Source: JAAXIE01 sp965204245 (lineage in GTDB: Bacteria; Chloroflexota; Dehalococcoidia; Lucifugimonadales; JAAXIE01). From it: a stretch of DNA of 64,000 nt. The notes under the pieces are model-generated. The model searched no databases. It was not told the DNA's origin and worked only from the letters and a program-made list of their open reading frames with translations. The translations under genes and the position numbers were made by a program. The first letter of the stretch is position 1; every line of letters begins with the position of its first letter. Where the stretch lies: NCBI GenBank assembly GCA_965204245.1, contig CBDBED010000013.1, forward strand, positions 216,159-280,158, read 5' to 3'. Below are positions 42,405 through 51,960 of the stretch, piece by piece.

Positions 42405-43457
42405 TTATTTGAAGGCGGGCATTACGTTTTGGGTGAGGAGGCGGAGGCTGCGTTCGACGGCTTCTTTGGGGAGGAGGCCGCCTGGGTTGAGTTCGGCGGT
42501 GAAGCCGGTGAGGCTGAGGGTCTCCTTGAACTGGGCGAGGCGGTCGGCGACGCGCTCGGGGGTGCCGAAGATGACCTTGGTCTCGAGGATTTCACCGTAG
42601 CTGAGCTTTTCCAAGCGCCTTACGCGGTCTTGGCGGGCGATGGCAGGCTCGGAGCCTGAGCGTCCCAGACCTTCCTCGAAGACCTCACGCATGCGGGCGA
42701 AGTAGGCTTCGATGCTCTCTTTGGGTTCCTCCATGGCTTCGCGCTCGGAGCCGGCGATGTATACGGGGAAGCGGACCGAGACGTCGCCTGCTTCTCCGGG
42801 GTGGCCGGCTTCCTTCCATGCCTTGCGGTAGTCGACGAGGTTGCGTTCGAGGTCTTCGATGTCCATGCCGCGCATGGAGAGGAAGATGGGGTAGCCGAGG
42901 CGTCCGACGCGAGCGAAGGAGTCGTCGGTGGTGGAGGCGAGGCGTATGGGTGGATGGGGCTTCTGGTAGGGGGCGGGGGAGACGGTGGCACCCTCGATGT
43001 TGTTGAACTGGCCGTGGTAGCTGAAGGGTTCGCCCTTCCATGCTTCGAGGATGATGTCGAGGGCCTCCTGGAAGCGCTCACGGCTCTCTTCGTAGGGGAC
43101 GCCCATGATGTCGTAGGCGCGGGCGTTGCCGCTGCGGCCGACGCCGAACTCGAAGCGTCCCTCGCTGATCTGGTCGACGGTGGCGGCTTCCTCGGCTATG
43201 CGGAGGGGGCTGATGAGGGGGAGGACCTGCACGGCCATGCCGACGCGCATGCGCTTGGTGCGGGTGGCGATGGAGCTGGCGACGACGATGGGGGCGGAGA
43301 GGACGGAGCGGTTGGGGTTGAAGTGCATCTCGCCGAGCCAGACGGAGTCGAGGCCCATTTCCTCACCCAAGTCGACTAGGTCGAAGGACTCGCGGAAGGT
43401 CTCTTCCTGGGTATAGCCCCTGCGTCGTATGAAGTCGAGGAATACTCCGAAGTCCAT
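42405..43457 (-). CDS. LLM-class flavin-dependent monooxygenase (luciferase-like), copy 2
   Basis: This 350 aa luciferase-like barrel shows LGEEMGLDSVWLGEMHF, APIVVASSIATRTKRMRVG, SPLRIAEEAATVDQISEGRFEFGVGRSG and APYQKPHPPIRLAS. It is clearly a different subgroup from copies 1 and 3. ATG 43457 is chosen because AGGAGG lies ~7 bp upstream and MDFGVFLDF is the usual start of this subgroup; the frame extends 8 codons further up. Confidence 0.92.
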   Translation of the reverse strand: MDFGVFLDFIRRRGYTQEETFRESFDLVDLGEEMGLDSVWLGEMHFNPNRSVLSAPIVVASSIATRTKRMRVGMAVQVLPLISPLRIAEEAATVDQISEGRFEFGVGRSGNARAYDIMGVPYEESRERFQEALDIILEAWKGEPFSYHGQFNNIEGATVSPAPYQKPHPPIRLASTTDDSFARVGRLGYPIFLSMRGMDIEDLERNLVDYRKAWKEAGHPGEAGDVSVRFPVYIAGSEREAMEEPKESIEAYFARMREVFEEGLGRSGSEPAIARQDRVRRLEKLSYGEILETKVIFGTPERVADRLAQFKETLSLTGFTAELNPGGLLPKEAVERSLRLLTQNVMPAFK

Positions 43458-43673
43458 GGCCCGTCCTCCTGTGGTACGCATGGTTGTAGCCTCAAAGGGC
43501 TCCTGGCCCCTGAGTTTCAGGCGCTACCGAGTGGCATGGCAGGGCCTGACGATTGATGCAAGTGTAGTGTCGGCTCAAACAGGGGTCAACCTGACCGCGA
43601 GTGCCACAGGTTGGTTTGACGCTGTATTTGACGGTTTGTAGACTGGTCGGGTCCGGCCCTTTAAATTCCCCAA

Positions 43674-44993
43674 TTGCCTGATCAGGAGCCGTTTCCGCTG
43701 AGCCTGCCTGCCGCGATGCGCTACCCGTCCTACCGGGCTTTTTGGCTTGGGAGCGTGGCGTCTATCAGCGGGTTCCAGATAGTGCGGTTCGGGCAGTTCT
43801 GGCAGATATACGAGATTACCGGTTCCTATCTGTCACTGGGATATATTGGGCTGGTCAATGGAATCCCTCCCATACTGCTGAACCTTGCGGGTGGAGTTGC
43901 AGCGGACAAGGTAGACCAGCGACGCCTGATCGTAATCACCCAGCTAATCACGACGGGGCTTGTTGTTCTGCTGGGCACAATTTCGCTGTTGGGCTCGGTG
44001 AAGGAGTGGCACCTGCTGACAATCGCCTTCGTAGCAGGTGCGGTGGAGGCGTTCGACCAACCAGCTCGACGCTCCCTGTTTCCCCACTTGGTGGAACGCA
44101 GAGACATGATGAGCGCGGTGGCGATGAACTCGTCGATCTGGCCTGGGACGCGCATCGCTGCCCCGGCGGTGGCCGGATTCATCATAGCCGGGGCGGGGAT
44201 GGCAGCGTGCTACTACGTGGCGGCTGGCGGGTTCCTTCTGTTGGCGATGGTCACTTTCGGGTTGCGGTTGCCGCCCATCACGCGGAGTTCTGGGAAGAGC
44301 GCGGTATCGGACGTGAAGGAGGGACTGCGGTTCATACGCCGAAACTCCACATTCTCGTTCCTGATGGGGCTGACCTTCTTCCACAGCTTCTTTGGGACGA
44401 CCTACATCATGCTGATGCCGATCTTTGCGGTGGACGTGCTGGAGGTGGGAGCGGACGGGCAAGGACTGTTGCTGGGGGTGGGAGCGGTCGGCTCGTTGCT
44501 GACGGCACTGTGGCTTGCATCCCGTCGTAATGATGCGCCTAGGGCGTGGCTGATTCTGGTCAGTTGCGTCATGAGCGGGGTCTCTCTGGCGGCCTTTGCG
44601 CTGACCTCGGAGTATGTTGGCTCCTTCGCGCTGGCTATGGTGTTGATGGTGGTGTTGGGGGTGTTCACGACCGGTTTCACCACGGGCACGCAGAGTTCGT
44701 TGCAGATGATGGTGCCGGATGAGTTCCGGGGCCGGGTGATGGGCTTTTATGGGATGACCTATAACCTGCGGCCTTTGGGAGGGGTGCAGGCGAGCGCACT
44801 TGCGAGCATAGGGATTCTGGGGGCGCCGTTTGCGCTGGCGATTGGTGGGGCGGCGGTGGTGGTGTATACAGTTGTGGCTGGGGTTTTGAAGCGGGATTTG
44901 AAGAGTTTGGATGGGGTGGGGTTGGATGGCGGTGGTCTTGTGCGGGACCAAAGCCAAGAATCGCCTGCTCCGTCCAAGGTGCGTTCGCGGTAG
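43674..44993 (+). CDS. MFS transporter (EntS/MFS_3-like)
   Basis: This is a 439 aa major-facilitator carrier with about 12 hydrophobic segments. Motif A-like sequence GGVAADKVDQRRLIV lies after TM2, and FDQPARRSLFPHLV after TM4 is typical of the MFS_3/EntS group, often exporters. The start is unclear: TTG 43674 or ATG 43716 (MRYPSYRAFWLG), neither with a good ribosome site. The C-terminal ~35 residues are polar. Substrate unknown. Confidence 0.88.
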   Translation: MPDQEPFPLSLPAAMRYPSYRAFWLGSVASISGFQIVRFGQFWQIYEITGSYLSLGYIGLVNGIPPILLNLAGGVAADKVDQRRLIVITQLITTGLVVLLGTISLLGSVKEWHLLTIAFVAGAVEAFDQPARRSLFPHLVERRDMMSAVAMNSSIWPGTRIAAPAVAGFIIAGAGMAACYYVAAGGFLLLAMVTFGLRLPPITRSSGKSAVSDVKEGLRFIRRNSTFSFLMGLTFFHSFFGTTYIMLMPIFAVDVLEVGADGQGLLLGVGAVGSLLTALWLASRRNDAPRAWLILVSCVMSGVSLAAFALTSEYVGSFALAMVLMVVLGVFTTGFTTGTQSSLQMMVPDEFRGRVMGFYGMTYNLRPLGGVQASALASIGILGAPFALAIGGAAVVVYTVVAGVLKRDLKSLDGVGLDGGGLVRDQSQESPAPSKVRSR

Positions 44994-45082
44994 GTCATTT
45001 GCTCTTTATTCCTAGGCACCAGCTAGGGCTGATCATGGTATAGTTGCTGGCCGTATAGACAGCTACGAAGGCAGAGGATGAG

Positions 45083-45829
45083 ATGGTCAAATTCCTTAAC
45101 ACCACGGGCATCTCGTATGAACTCGAGAGAATCATCAAGGAAGCCAACAAAGAGGTGACCCTAATCAGCCCGTACCTCAAGGTAAATCAGCGCATTAGAG
45201 AACTCTTAGAAGACCAAGACCGAATGAAAATAGACATTCGCCTCGTGTATCGAAACAGAGAATTGCAAGTGGAGGAGAGCAACTGGCTCGGATCTATGTC
45301 ATCTATACGGACTAGCCTTTGTAAGAGCCTCCACGCTAAGTGCTATCTGAATGAACAACAAGCGCTGATTACCTCAATGAACCTCTATGAGTTCTCCCAA
45401 GTAAACAACGACGAAATGGGCTTGCTTGTCTCTAAGGACGAAGAGCCAGACCTCTACGACGAGATTTACGGCGAATGTAGGCGAATCATTAGGAAGAGCG
45501 AAGAGGTTCGCGTCACAGTCTCAAAGGTAGAGCCCTCAGAAGATGTTGAAAAACCTGTAAGCCCACAGCCGTCCGTGCGCAAAGGGTCGGCCTCTGTCGC
45601 TGTTTTACCCGAAAAGGGATTCTGCCTTCGATGTAAGGAAGTTATACCGTTCAATCCTTCCCTACCCTACTGCGAGCGTTGCTACACAAGCTGGAAGCGT
45701 TACGAAAATTCGGATTACGAGGAGAAATACTGCCACCTTTGCGGTAATAACGTGGAATCCACTATGGCCAAGCCCATTGGCTTGCCCTGCTATCGGAAGT
45801 ACCGGTCTGCCTTGGTCAAGCTTCAGTAG
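45083..45829 (+). CDS. phospholipase D-like protein with C-terminal zinc ribbons
   Basis: This is a 248 aa protein. Residues ~10-140 form a single PLD half: LISPYLKVNQRIRELL and the HKD motif LHAKCYLNEQQALITSMN (H-x-K...N). The C-terminal 60 residues carry CLRCKEV, CERCYTSW and CHLCGNNV, i.e. three CxxC knuckles of zinc-ribbon type, and a further Cys. PLD-type nucleases or lipases work as dimers of such halves. It is more AT-rich than the neighbouring genes, which hints at transfer. It may be a nuclease, possibly in defence. Confidence 0.8.
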   Translation: MVKFLNTTGISYELERIIKEANKEVTLISPYLKVNQRIRELLEDQDRMKIDIRLVYRNRELQVEESNWLGSMSSIRTSLCKSLHAKCYLNEQQALITSMNLYEFSQVNNDEMGLLVSKDEEPDLYDEIYGECRRIIRKSEEVRVTVSKVEPSEDVEKPVSPQPSVRKGSASVAVLPEKGFCLRCKEVIPFNPSLPYCERCYTSWKRYENSDYEEKYCHLCGNNVESTMAKPIGLPCYRKYRSALVKLQ

Positions 45830-45874
45830 TGACGATTCTGCCGTTCTAGCGGTCGCCTCTTGCCGTATGCACCT

Positions 45875-45893
45875 GCCTGCGCGGGAATGACGG
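45875..45893. repeat. solo copy of the GCGGGAATGACGG repeat
   Basis: A 19-bp match (GCCTGCGCGGGAATGACGG) to the hairpin core of the 35.8-36.7 kb array lies alone in the gap between the PLD-like and BNR genes. This shows the array unit is a dispersed intergenic element, not a feature only of the array. Confidence 0.8.
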
Positions 45894-45974
45894 GAGGTGA
45901 TCAAGTCGTTCTCTTGGTACAGAAACAAGCTATAATGGCGTCAAACGCTGATAAGCTATCAGGAGGTGAGTGCC

Positions 45975-46982
45975 GTGGCTAGTTCGGACCGTGTTGTTTT
46001 TGTTGGCACCTCGGATGGGGTGTTTGTGGCCCGTGGCAATGGGGGGCAGTACCAGGCTAGGCCCGTGGGGCTGCAGGGCATGGGAATCGTCCGGTATCTT
46101 CTGGCTGACTCAAGGGTGCCGGGCCGGGTGTATGCTACCACCATGAAGAACGGGTTCTGGCGCAGCGATGACAGCGGGGAGACTTGGAAGGAAATCAATA
46201 ACGGGATCCTGTATCGCGAGGCTTGGTCGCTGGCGCAGAACCCGCTGACGGGGACGCTGTACGGGGGAACGGGGCCTGCCGCGATTTTCAAGAGTGATGA
46301 CGGCGGGGATACGTGGACCGACTGCGAGACGATGCGCAGCTTGCCGGAGACAATTGACTGGACGTTCCCGAACCCGCCGCATGTGGCCCACATGAAGGGG
46401 CTGGACGCGTATGGCGACCGGATTCTGGGGGCCGTTGAAGAGGGATGGATAGTCCGAAGTCTGGACAATGGGGAGACTTGGCAGGACATCAAGGCGGGGA
46501 CGCACTTTGACGCGCATTATGTCAACACGATGCCGGACAACCCGGATGTAGTAATCCATACGGCGGGCGAGGGCATTTTCAAGAGCGTCAATGGTGGGGA
46601 GTCGTTCGTGGATGCCATGGACGGACTGAACCACCGGTATATGTCGCAGATCATCGTACACCCGGAGCGGCCGCAGGTGCTGTACACGGCAGCGGCCGAG
46701 GTACCGCCGCCCTTCTGGTTCAAGCGGCCTGAGGGGGCGAATAGCGCGGTGTACCGGAGCGACGACCAGGGGGATAGCTGGCAGAGGCTGGTGGGCGGGC
46801 TACCGGAGGTGATGGTGCCCGCACCGCGTGCCGTGGCAGGGGACCCGGGGGATCCGGACACGTTCTACATCGGAACCTTTCCCAAGGGGAGCTTGTGGAT
46901 GACGGAGAACGGTGGGGACTCGTTCCGCGAGGTGCTGGACGACATACCACCTGTGAACTCGCTGCTGGTGACGAACGGCTAG
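45975..46982 (+). CDS. BNR/sialidase-like beta-propeller protein
   Basis: This 335 aa protein is made of propeller blades. The Asp-box pattern S-x-D-x-G-x-T/S-W recurs as SDDSGETW, SDDGGDTW, SLDNGETW and SDDQGDSW, with looser SVNGGESF and TENGGDSF. This matches exo-sialidase / photosystem-stability-like WD40-type folds; no catalytic residues for sialidase are clear. GTG 45975 is chosen since AGGAGG is 8 bp upstream. No signal peptide is seen. Confidence 0.87.
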   Translation: MASSDRVVFVGTSDGVFVARGNGGQYQARPVGLQGMGIVRYLLADSRVPGRVYATTMKNGFWRSDDSGETWKEINNGILYREAWSLAQNPLTGTLYGGTGPAAIFKSDDGGDTWTDCETMRSLPETIDWTFPNPPHVAHMKGLDAYGDRILGAVEEGWIVRSLDNGETWQDIKAGTHFDAHYVNTMPDNPDVVIHTAGEGIFKSVNGGESFVDAMDGLNHRYMSQIIVHPERPQVLYTAAAEVPPPFWFKRPEGANSAVYRSDDQGDSWQRLVGGLPEVMVPAPRAVAGDPGDPDTFYIGTFPKGSLWMTENGGDSFREVLDDIPPVNSLLVTNG

Positions 46983-47000
46983 GTTTGACGAGGGTAGACC

Positions 47001-47058
47001 CCCAAGCTCACTTGCTTGGGACCAGGAATGTAAGGGGCGACCTTTAAGGTCGCCCCTT
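47001..47058. terminator. two hairpins forming a convergent terminator region
   Basis: CCCAAGC/GCTTGGG (47001-47020, 6-nt loop) is followed by a longer stem with arms 47032-47042 and 47048-47058 (AAGGGGCGACC/GGTCGCCCCTT) and a 5-nt loop, then TTAGTTT. It lies between the BNR gene (+) and the RidA gene (-) and can end transcription from both sides. Confidence 0.78.
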
Positions 47059-47080
47059 TAGTTTGTGGTGCGGGTTTGAG

Positions 47081-47773
47081 TTAGGCCGAGGGGAGCTTGG
47101 CCGTTGCCTCCACCTCGATGAGCTTGCCGGGTGTGGAGTAGCCGTTGACGAAAGAGTATTCGGTTTCGGGGATCTGGCTGGATACGCGCTGGCTGAAGAG
47201 CTTGCGCAAGTCGTCGAGCTTCTGGCTGCGGTGGAGGAAGAAGGCGACGTGTACAACATCGTCCCATGTGCAGTTGGCGTCGGCTAGGGAGGTCTCTATG
47301 CGGGTCAGGATGTTGTCCAACTGGTCGGCGAGGGTCGGCAGGACGGCGGTGACGCCGGAGAGGACTGCCATTGAATCGTAGGTGAGGTAGCGGAGGGGGA
47401 TGATGGGCGGGTCGTATTCCTTGAGGAACTTCTCGGCGTGGGGTTGGTGAGGGCGCATGGCGAGGAGGTCGATGGCTACTTTCGAGCTCGCGGAGTCGAA
47501 GTGATGGGGGGAGATGTAGCTGGAACTGGCGGAGCGGGCCTTGCCTGAGAGGACTTTCACCCGTTCCAAGCCGCCTTGGTCGCGGCTGTCGCGATCGACG
47601 CCCCATAGGCGGGTGCGGACGGTGTTGTCGAGAGAGAGTCCGAGCCGGCGCAACTCATTGCCAAAGCGCTGCAACAGTTCCCTAGTCTGCTCGGTGGCGT
47701 CGTTCCCTTCCGTGGCCTCGCCGGATACGGCGACGAATTCACGGTCCTGCCAAGGATAAACAGTCAACTTCAT
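47081..47773 (-). CDS. RidA/YjgF-family protein (two-domain)
   Basis: This 230 aa protein has the YER057c/RidA fold. The C-terminal domain has LADQLDNILTRIETSLADANCTWDDVVHVAFFL and the end GKLIEVEATAKLP. The N-terminal part (TEQTRELLQRFGNELRRLGLSLDNTVRTRLWGVDRDSR) is a second, more divergent RidA-like module. Single RidA proteins deaminate reactive enamines; the role of this form is unknown. Confidence 0.85.
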   Translation of the reverse strand: MKLTVYPWQDREFVAVSGEATEGNDATEQTRELLQRFGNELRRLGLSLDNTVRTRLWGVDRDSRDQGGLERVKVLSGKARSASSSYISPHHFDSASSKVAIDLLAMRPHQPHAEKFLKEYDPPIIPLRYLTYDSMAVLSGVTAVLPTLADQLDNILTRIETSLADANCTWDDVVHVAFFLHRSQKLDDLRKLFSQRVSSQIPETEYSFVNGYSTPGKLIEVEATAKLPSA

Positions 47774-47839
47774 CGGAGCCTCCCAGATATCCTTTCGTCA
47801 GTATGGCTATGGGCTGGACCATTCGCTTGGTGCATTGGG

Positions 47840-48556
47840 CTACAGGTCCTCGCAGCCGGCACGCATCTTCCAGTATTGCCAGGCCCGGTCCATGGAGACC
47901 GGGCGCAGGAGATTGTCCCGCAGGGCGTCGACTTCCCCGGGCAGCAGGTAGTTCACCTCGCCCAAGGGAAGGGAGTCGAGGAGGAGGCGGGCGTTGACCT
48001 GCAGGTAGATGGCGCACATGACGGCTTCTTTCACTGAGGCGGCGGCTATGACGCAGCCGTGGCCACGCATCAAGGCCGCGCGGTTGGGGCCGAGGGTGCG
48101 GGCGAGGTCGCGGCCTTGGTCCATGTTGACCACCAGCATGCCTGTGACGCCGAAATTGTCGCGTATGTCCCAGACCGGGACTTCGTTGCCCATGAGGGCA
48201 GCGGTGTGGAACATGGGGCGAAGGGGGGTGTTGGTGACAGTGAAGGGGAGGACGGCCAAGGAGTGGTTGTGTATCACGGCTTGGACGTCGGGGCGCTGCT
48301 CGAATACGGCGCCGTGGATGTGGCGTTCGGCGTAGAGGGTGCGGGTATCACCGAGCACAGGGTCTCCGGACAATGTGTGTTCCACGATGTCGTCGAGGGT
48401 TACCAACTCGGGGCTGCGGGAACAGGAGAGGAGGTAGCGGTCGGGGTGACCGGGGTGTCGCACGCTGACGTGGCCGTAGGCGTCGACGACCTCTTCACGG
48501 GCCAGAATGCGGTTGGCGACCACCAAGTCGCGTAGCTGCGCTTCTAGCTCGTCCAT
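47840..48556 (-). CDS. class II aldolase/adducin-family protein
   Basis: This 238 aa protein has the class II aldolase fold. It starts LVVANRILAREEVVDAYGHVSVRHP. Metal-binding His pairs are HNHSLAVLPF and RGHGCVIAA; HGAVFEQRPDVQAVIHNHS is typical. Members include fuculose aldolases and demethylmenaquinone decarboxylases; the substrate is unknown. It lies 66 bp after the RidA start on the same strand, a possible pair. Confidence 0.88.
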   Translation of the reverse strand: MDELEAQLRDLVVANRILAREEVVDAYGHVSVRHPGHPDRYLLSCSRSPELVTLDDIVEHTLSGDPVLGDTRTLYAERHIHGAVFEQRPDVQAVIHNHSLAVLPFTVTNTPLRPMFHTAALMGNEVPVWDIRDNFGVTGMLVVNMDQGRDLARTLGPNRAALMRGHGCVIAAASVKEAVMCAIYLQVNARLLLDSLPLGEVNYLLPGEVDALRDNLLRPVSMDRAWQYWKMRAGCEDL

Positions 48557-48610
48557 CGCATTCCCGTTCTTGATGTTAACGGCATCTATATCTAACTTAC
48601 CCGCAATCAG

Positions 48611-49837
48611 TCATATACGCAACTGTCTGAAGGTGGGCCTGACGACTCCAAGCCAGAAGGCGAAAACGAGGGAGAGGACTGCGCCTCCGCCCATGGCGAT
48701 GGGCCAACTGAGCAGGTCGGATACGACGCCCATGGGGAGGGCGCCGACGTACATGAGGGCGGCGGAGGCGGTCCAGAGGCTCATGACGCGGCCCTGGACC
48801 TCGCGCGGGGTTGTTATCTGGAGGACGCTGGTGCCTAGGGTCACATAGCCCATGCTGACGAGGCCGACGAAGAGTAGCAGTACCCAGGAGACCCAGTACC
48901 AAGGGGACCAAGCGAAGGCGAAAAGGCTGATGCCGTAGACGGTGCTGGTTGCGATGAGGAGCCAGTTCTTGAAGGTGACGCCGCCCATGGCGGCCAAGGC
49001 GATGCTGCCGATCAGGGAGCCAACTCCGGCGGCCGTGAGGAGGAGGCCGGCCTCGCCTGCTCCAGCATCGAGGACGTCTTTGGCGAATCCTGGCATGACC
49101 TGAATGTGGGGGAAGGCGAAGAAACCCACCGCGAACCCGATGCCGATGACGGTGAGGGCTACCGGGGTGGTTAGCGTGTAGCGTATGCCGGTCTGTAGTT
49201 CTGCAAGCAGGTTGGCGCCCTGCCTGATGCGGGGCGGGCTGTCGGCGCGGATGGGCAGGAGGCAGAGGGCACTGCCGACGTAGAGACCAGCGTTGAGGAA
49301 AAGGGCGGTGCTGATGCTGGCTATCTCCACCACGCCTCCACCCAAGGCGGGACCGATGATGCGGCCACTATTCAGCATGGCGGAGTTGAGGGCAACGGCG
49401 TTCATGATGAGGTCGCGGGGGACTATGTCGGCGACGAGGGCCATGCGGGCCGGGAGGTTGAGGGCTTGGATTGTGCCGAGCCAGAAGGCGACGGCGTAGA
49501 CGTGCCAGAGGGCAACCCGGTCGGTGACGACGAGGACTGCGAGGGCGAGAACGGAGACGCCAACGGCGGTCTGGCATCCGAAGACGAGCCAGCGGCGGTC
49601 GAAACGATCGCTTATCAGGCCGCCAAAGAGGACGAAGGCGAGGTTGGGGAAGCCGTATAGCGAGATGACCAATCCGAGCTTGGATGAGGAATCGCTAAGT
49701 TCGAGGACGAGCCAGCCCAAGAGGAAGAACTGCATGCCCATGCCCATGGACTGGCCAGTGGTGTTGGTCCAGAGCCAGCGGAAATCGCGGTTCTCGAGAG
49801 AGCTCCAAAACGCTGTCCTGTGGCTGGTTGCTACCAT
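48611..49837 (-). CDS. MFS transporter, second copy (MFS_3-like)
   Basis: This 408 aa carrier has about 12 hydrophobic segments. FGGLISDRFDRRWLVF is motif A, and ALNLPARMALVADIVPRDLIMNAVALNSAMLNSGRIIGPALGG is the typical helix 4-5 region. It resembles the MFS at 43674 in subgroup (MFS_3) but is distinct. ATG 49837 is preferred as the usual short start; the frame extends 18 codons further upstream without support. Confidence 0.9.
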   Translation of the reverse strand: MVATSHRTAFWSSLENRDFRWLWTNTTGQSMGMGMQFFLLGWLVLELSDSSSKLGLVISLYGFPNLAFVLFGGLISDRFDRRWLVFGCQTAVGVSVLALAVLVVTDRVALWHVYAVAFWLGTIQALNLPARMALVADIVPRDLIMNAVALNSAMLNSGRIIGPALGGGVVEIASISTALFLNAGLYVGSALCLLPIRADSPPRIRQGANLLAELQTGIRYTLTTPVALTVIGIGFAVGFFAFPHIQVMPGFAKDVLDAGAGEAGLLLTAAGVGSLIGSIALAAMGGVTFKNWLLIATSTVYGISLFAFAWSPWYWVSWVLLLFVGLVSMGYVTLGTSVLQITTPREVQGRVMSLWTASAALMYVGALPMGVVSDLLSWPIAMGGGAVLSLVFAFWLGVVRPTFRQLRI

Positions 49838-50008
49838 ATTCGCCTTGCTTTCAATGCCACCTAAGCTCTTCCTGTGACCGCGGGCTGGCAAGGGGCTATG
49901 AGGGCTCGCGCGCTGCGTCCGCTGACTTCCCAGCGTTGTATACTAGCAGCAGTTTCAAGGCTAGGCAGATTCCGGCAGTGCCGTAACTTTCGCACAGGAT
50001 GGTATGCG

Positions 50009-50815
50009 ATGGCGGATGTTCGAGTGCAGGAAAACGTGGTTGTGGGGCAGGGCGGCGATATTGAATTGAAGGCGGATATCTTCCAGCCGGAGAGTCAGGA
50101 TGGGCCAACGGCTGCGGTGGTGCTGTTGCCTGGAGGGGGCTGGCAGACGTGCAACCGGGCTGGTCAAGTGGACCGGTACGGTTACAAGCTGGCCCGGCGG
50201 GGGCTGGTGGCGGTGGTTGCGGAGTATCGAGTGATGGAGCAGGCGCCTTGGCCTGCGCAGATACATGACGTGAAGGCGGCGTTGAGGTGGGTGAGGGCCA
50301 ATGCTGGCGAGCTTGGCGTGGACCCGGACAGGATAGTGGTGTCCGGTAGCTCGGCTGGGGGGCATCTGGCGCTGATAGCTGGCGGGGAGTCTGGGCATTT
50401 GGAGGGTGACGGCGGGAACGCTGGGGTCAGCAGCGGGGTTGAGGCGGTGGTGGCAATCTATCCGGTGACGGATGTGTCAGAGCTTGCTCACAGGCCGGAG
50501 CCGGCTGCCATGTTCGGGAGCAACCCGAGCGAGGAGTTGATCCGGGAGGCGACGCCTCTCTCGTATGCACGGCCTGGGTATCCGCCGACGATGATGGTGC
50601 ATGGCACGGCTGATACGATGGTGCATCACTCTATGACAACCCGTATGTATGATGCGCTGGATGCTGCCGGTGTGCATGTGGACTTGCACCTGTTTGCGGG
50701 GACGGACCACATCTTTGATACGGATGCGCGGTTCAGCGAGCCCATTGCGGACTTCATCAAGCTGTTTATAGAGCGGTACGTACCGGCGCAGGTGGCGGTG
50801 GCGGCTGACAACTAG
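50009..50815 (+). CDS. alpha/beta hydrolase (HSL/esterase-like)
   Basis: This 268 aa protein has LLPGGGW (HGG-type oxyanion loop), the nucleophile elbow SGSSAGGH, an Asp region HGTADTMVHHS, and the late His in TDHIFD, so the full Ser-Asp-His triad is present. ATG 50009 is chosen because it starts the domain directly; the frame upstream from 49874 is not supported by a ribosome site. Probably an esterase acting on small esters. Confidence 0.87.
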   Translation: MADVRVQENVVVGQGGDIELKADIFQPESQDGPTAAVVLLPGGGWQTCNRAGQVDRYGYKLARRGLVAVVAEYRVMEQAPWPAQIHDVKAALRWVRANAGELGVDPDRIVVSGSSAGGHLALIAGGESGHLEGDGGNAGVSSGVEAVVAIYPVTDVSELAHRPEPAAMFGSNPSEELIREATPLSYARPGYPPTMMVHGTADTMVHHSMTTRMYDALDAAGVHVDLHLFAGTDHIFDTDARFSEPIADFIKLFIERYVPAQVAVAADN

Positions 50816-50877
50816 GTCTGCGGGGCTGAGCACAGTGAACATGGCAGCGATGCCGGAGCAATCGGAGGGTTGCGAAA

Positions 50878-51945
50878 ATGAGTAGTTTGGAATTCGGGTT
50901 GTTCGACCCGTTGCACGGGCATGAGTTCGCATCGACCAGTCCTGCGGATGTGTATGACGAGCACATCGGTCATGTGCAGCGGGCGGAGCAACTGGGATAC
51001 AAGTACTACTTCATAATCGAGCACCAGACGGCCAGCGTCAGCCACATGACGGCACCAACGGTGTACCTGACGGCGGTGGCGCAGCACACAAGCAGCATCC
51101 GTTTCGGGCCGATGATTTTCCCATTGCCTTTCTACCATCCGGTGCGGCTGGCGCAGGATGTGGCGATGCTGGACCATTTATCGCGAGGCAGGGTGGACTT
51201 CGGCATGGGGTTGGGGACATCTCCTCATGAGTTCACCCGCTGGGCAATGAAGTACCAGGAGAGGCGGGAGCGGTCCGAGGAGGCGATGGACGTCGTACTG
51301 AAGGCTTGGACAGAGGAGACGGTGACGCACGCAGGCAAGTACTGGGAGTTCGATGAGGCGCTGCCTCAGCCACGGCCATACCAGCAACCGCACCCGCCAG
51401 TCTGGGTGGGGGCGCATACGGCGCCCTCGTTTGACTATGCGGCCAAGCACAACTTCCATGTGGCACAGAATATTGACGTGGACCCGGTGATTGCGGAGAA
51501 CTTTGAGTATTGGCGGAACCAGTGGAAGGCGCAGAACCATGAGGGGCCTATGCCAAAGTCGTTCCTGACACGGGCTGTGCATGTGGCAGAGACGGATGCA
51601 CAGGCGCGGGAGCAGGCAGAGCCGGCACTCTTGGTGAGCCTCAACGTTGGTTCGGAGCAGATACGGGACTCGCGTATTGGTTTCGGAACGCGCGAGGGTT
51701 ATGGGCGAGCCAGCGAGTTGGACCGGGTGTTTGAGGGGATGAGCACCTCGTATGATTTTTGGATTGATAATGGGTTGGCGTTCGTAGGGAACCCGGATAC
51801 TGTGGCGCGGCAGTTGGAGGACTCGCGGAAGCGCTTAGGTTATGACACCTTCTGCGGGAATTTCCATTTTGGGCCCATGGATAACGGGTGGGTAGAGAAA
51901 TCCATTGAGTTGTTCGCCAAAGAGGTTATGCCTCACTTTGAGTGA
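50878..51945 (+). CDS. LLM-class flavin-dependent monooxygenase (luciferase-like), copy 3
   Basis: This 355 aa luciferase-like barrel is close in pattern to copy 1 (32352). It has YKYYFIIEHQTASVSHMTAP, TVYLTAVAQHTSSIRFGP, HPVRLAQDVAMLDHLSRGRVDFGMGLG, and PRPYQQPHPPVWVGA. CGGAGGG lies about 10 bp before the ATG. It is followed 15 bp later by a Phd-type antitoxin gene. Confidence 0.93.
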   Translation: MSSLEFGLFDPLHGHEFASTSPADVYDEHIGHVQRAEQLGYKYYFIIEHQTASVSHMTAPTVYLTAVAQHTSSIRFGPMIFPLPFYHPVRLAQDVAMLDHLSRGRVDFGMGLGTSPHEFTRWAMKYQERRERSEEAMDVVLKAWTEETVTHAGKYWEFDEALPQPRPYQQPHPPVWVGAHTAPSFDYAAKHNFHVAQNIDVDPVIAENFEYWRNQWKAQNHEGPMPKSFLTRAVHVAETDAQAREQAEPALLVSLNVGSEQIRDSRIGFGTREGYGRASELDRVFEGMSTSYDFWIDNGLAFVGNPDTVARQLEDSRKRLGYDTFCGNFHFGPMDNGWVEKSIELFAKEVMPHFE

Positions 51946-51960
51946 TGAGAGAAGAGTATT

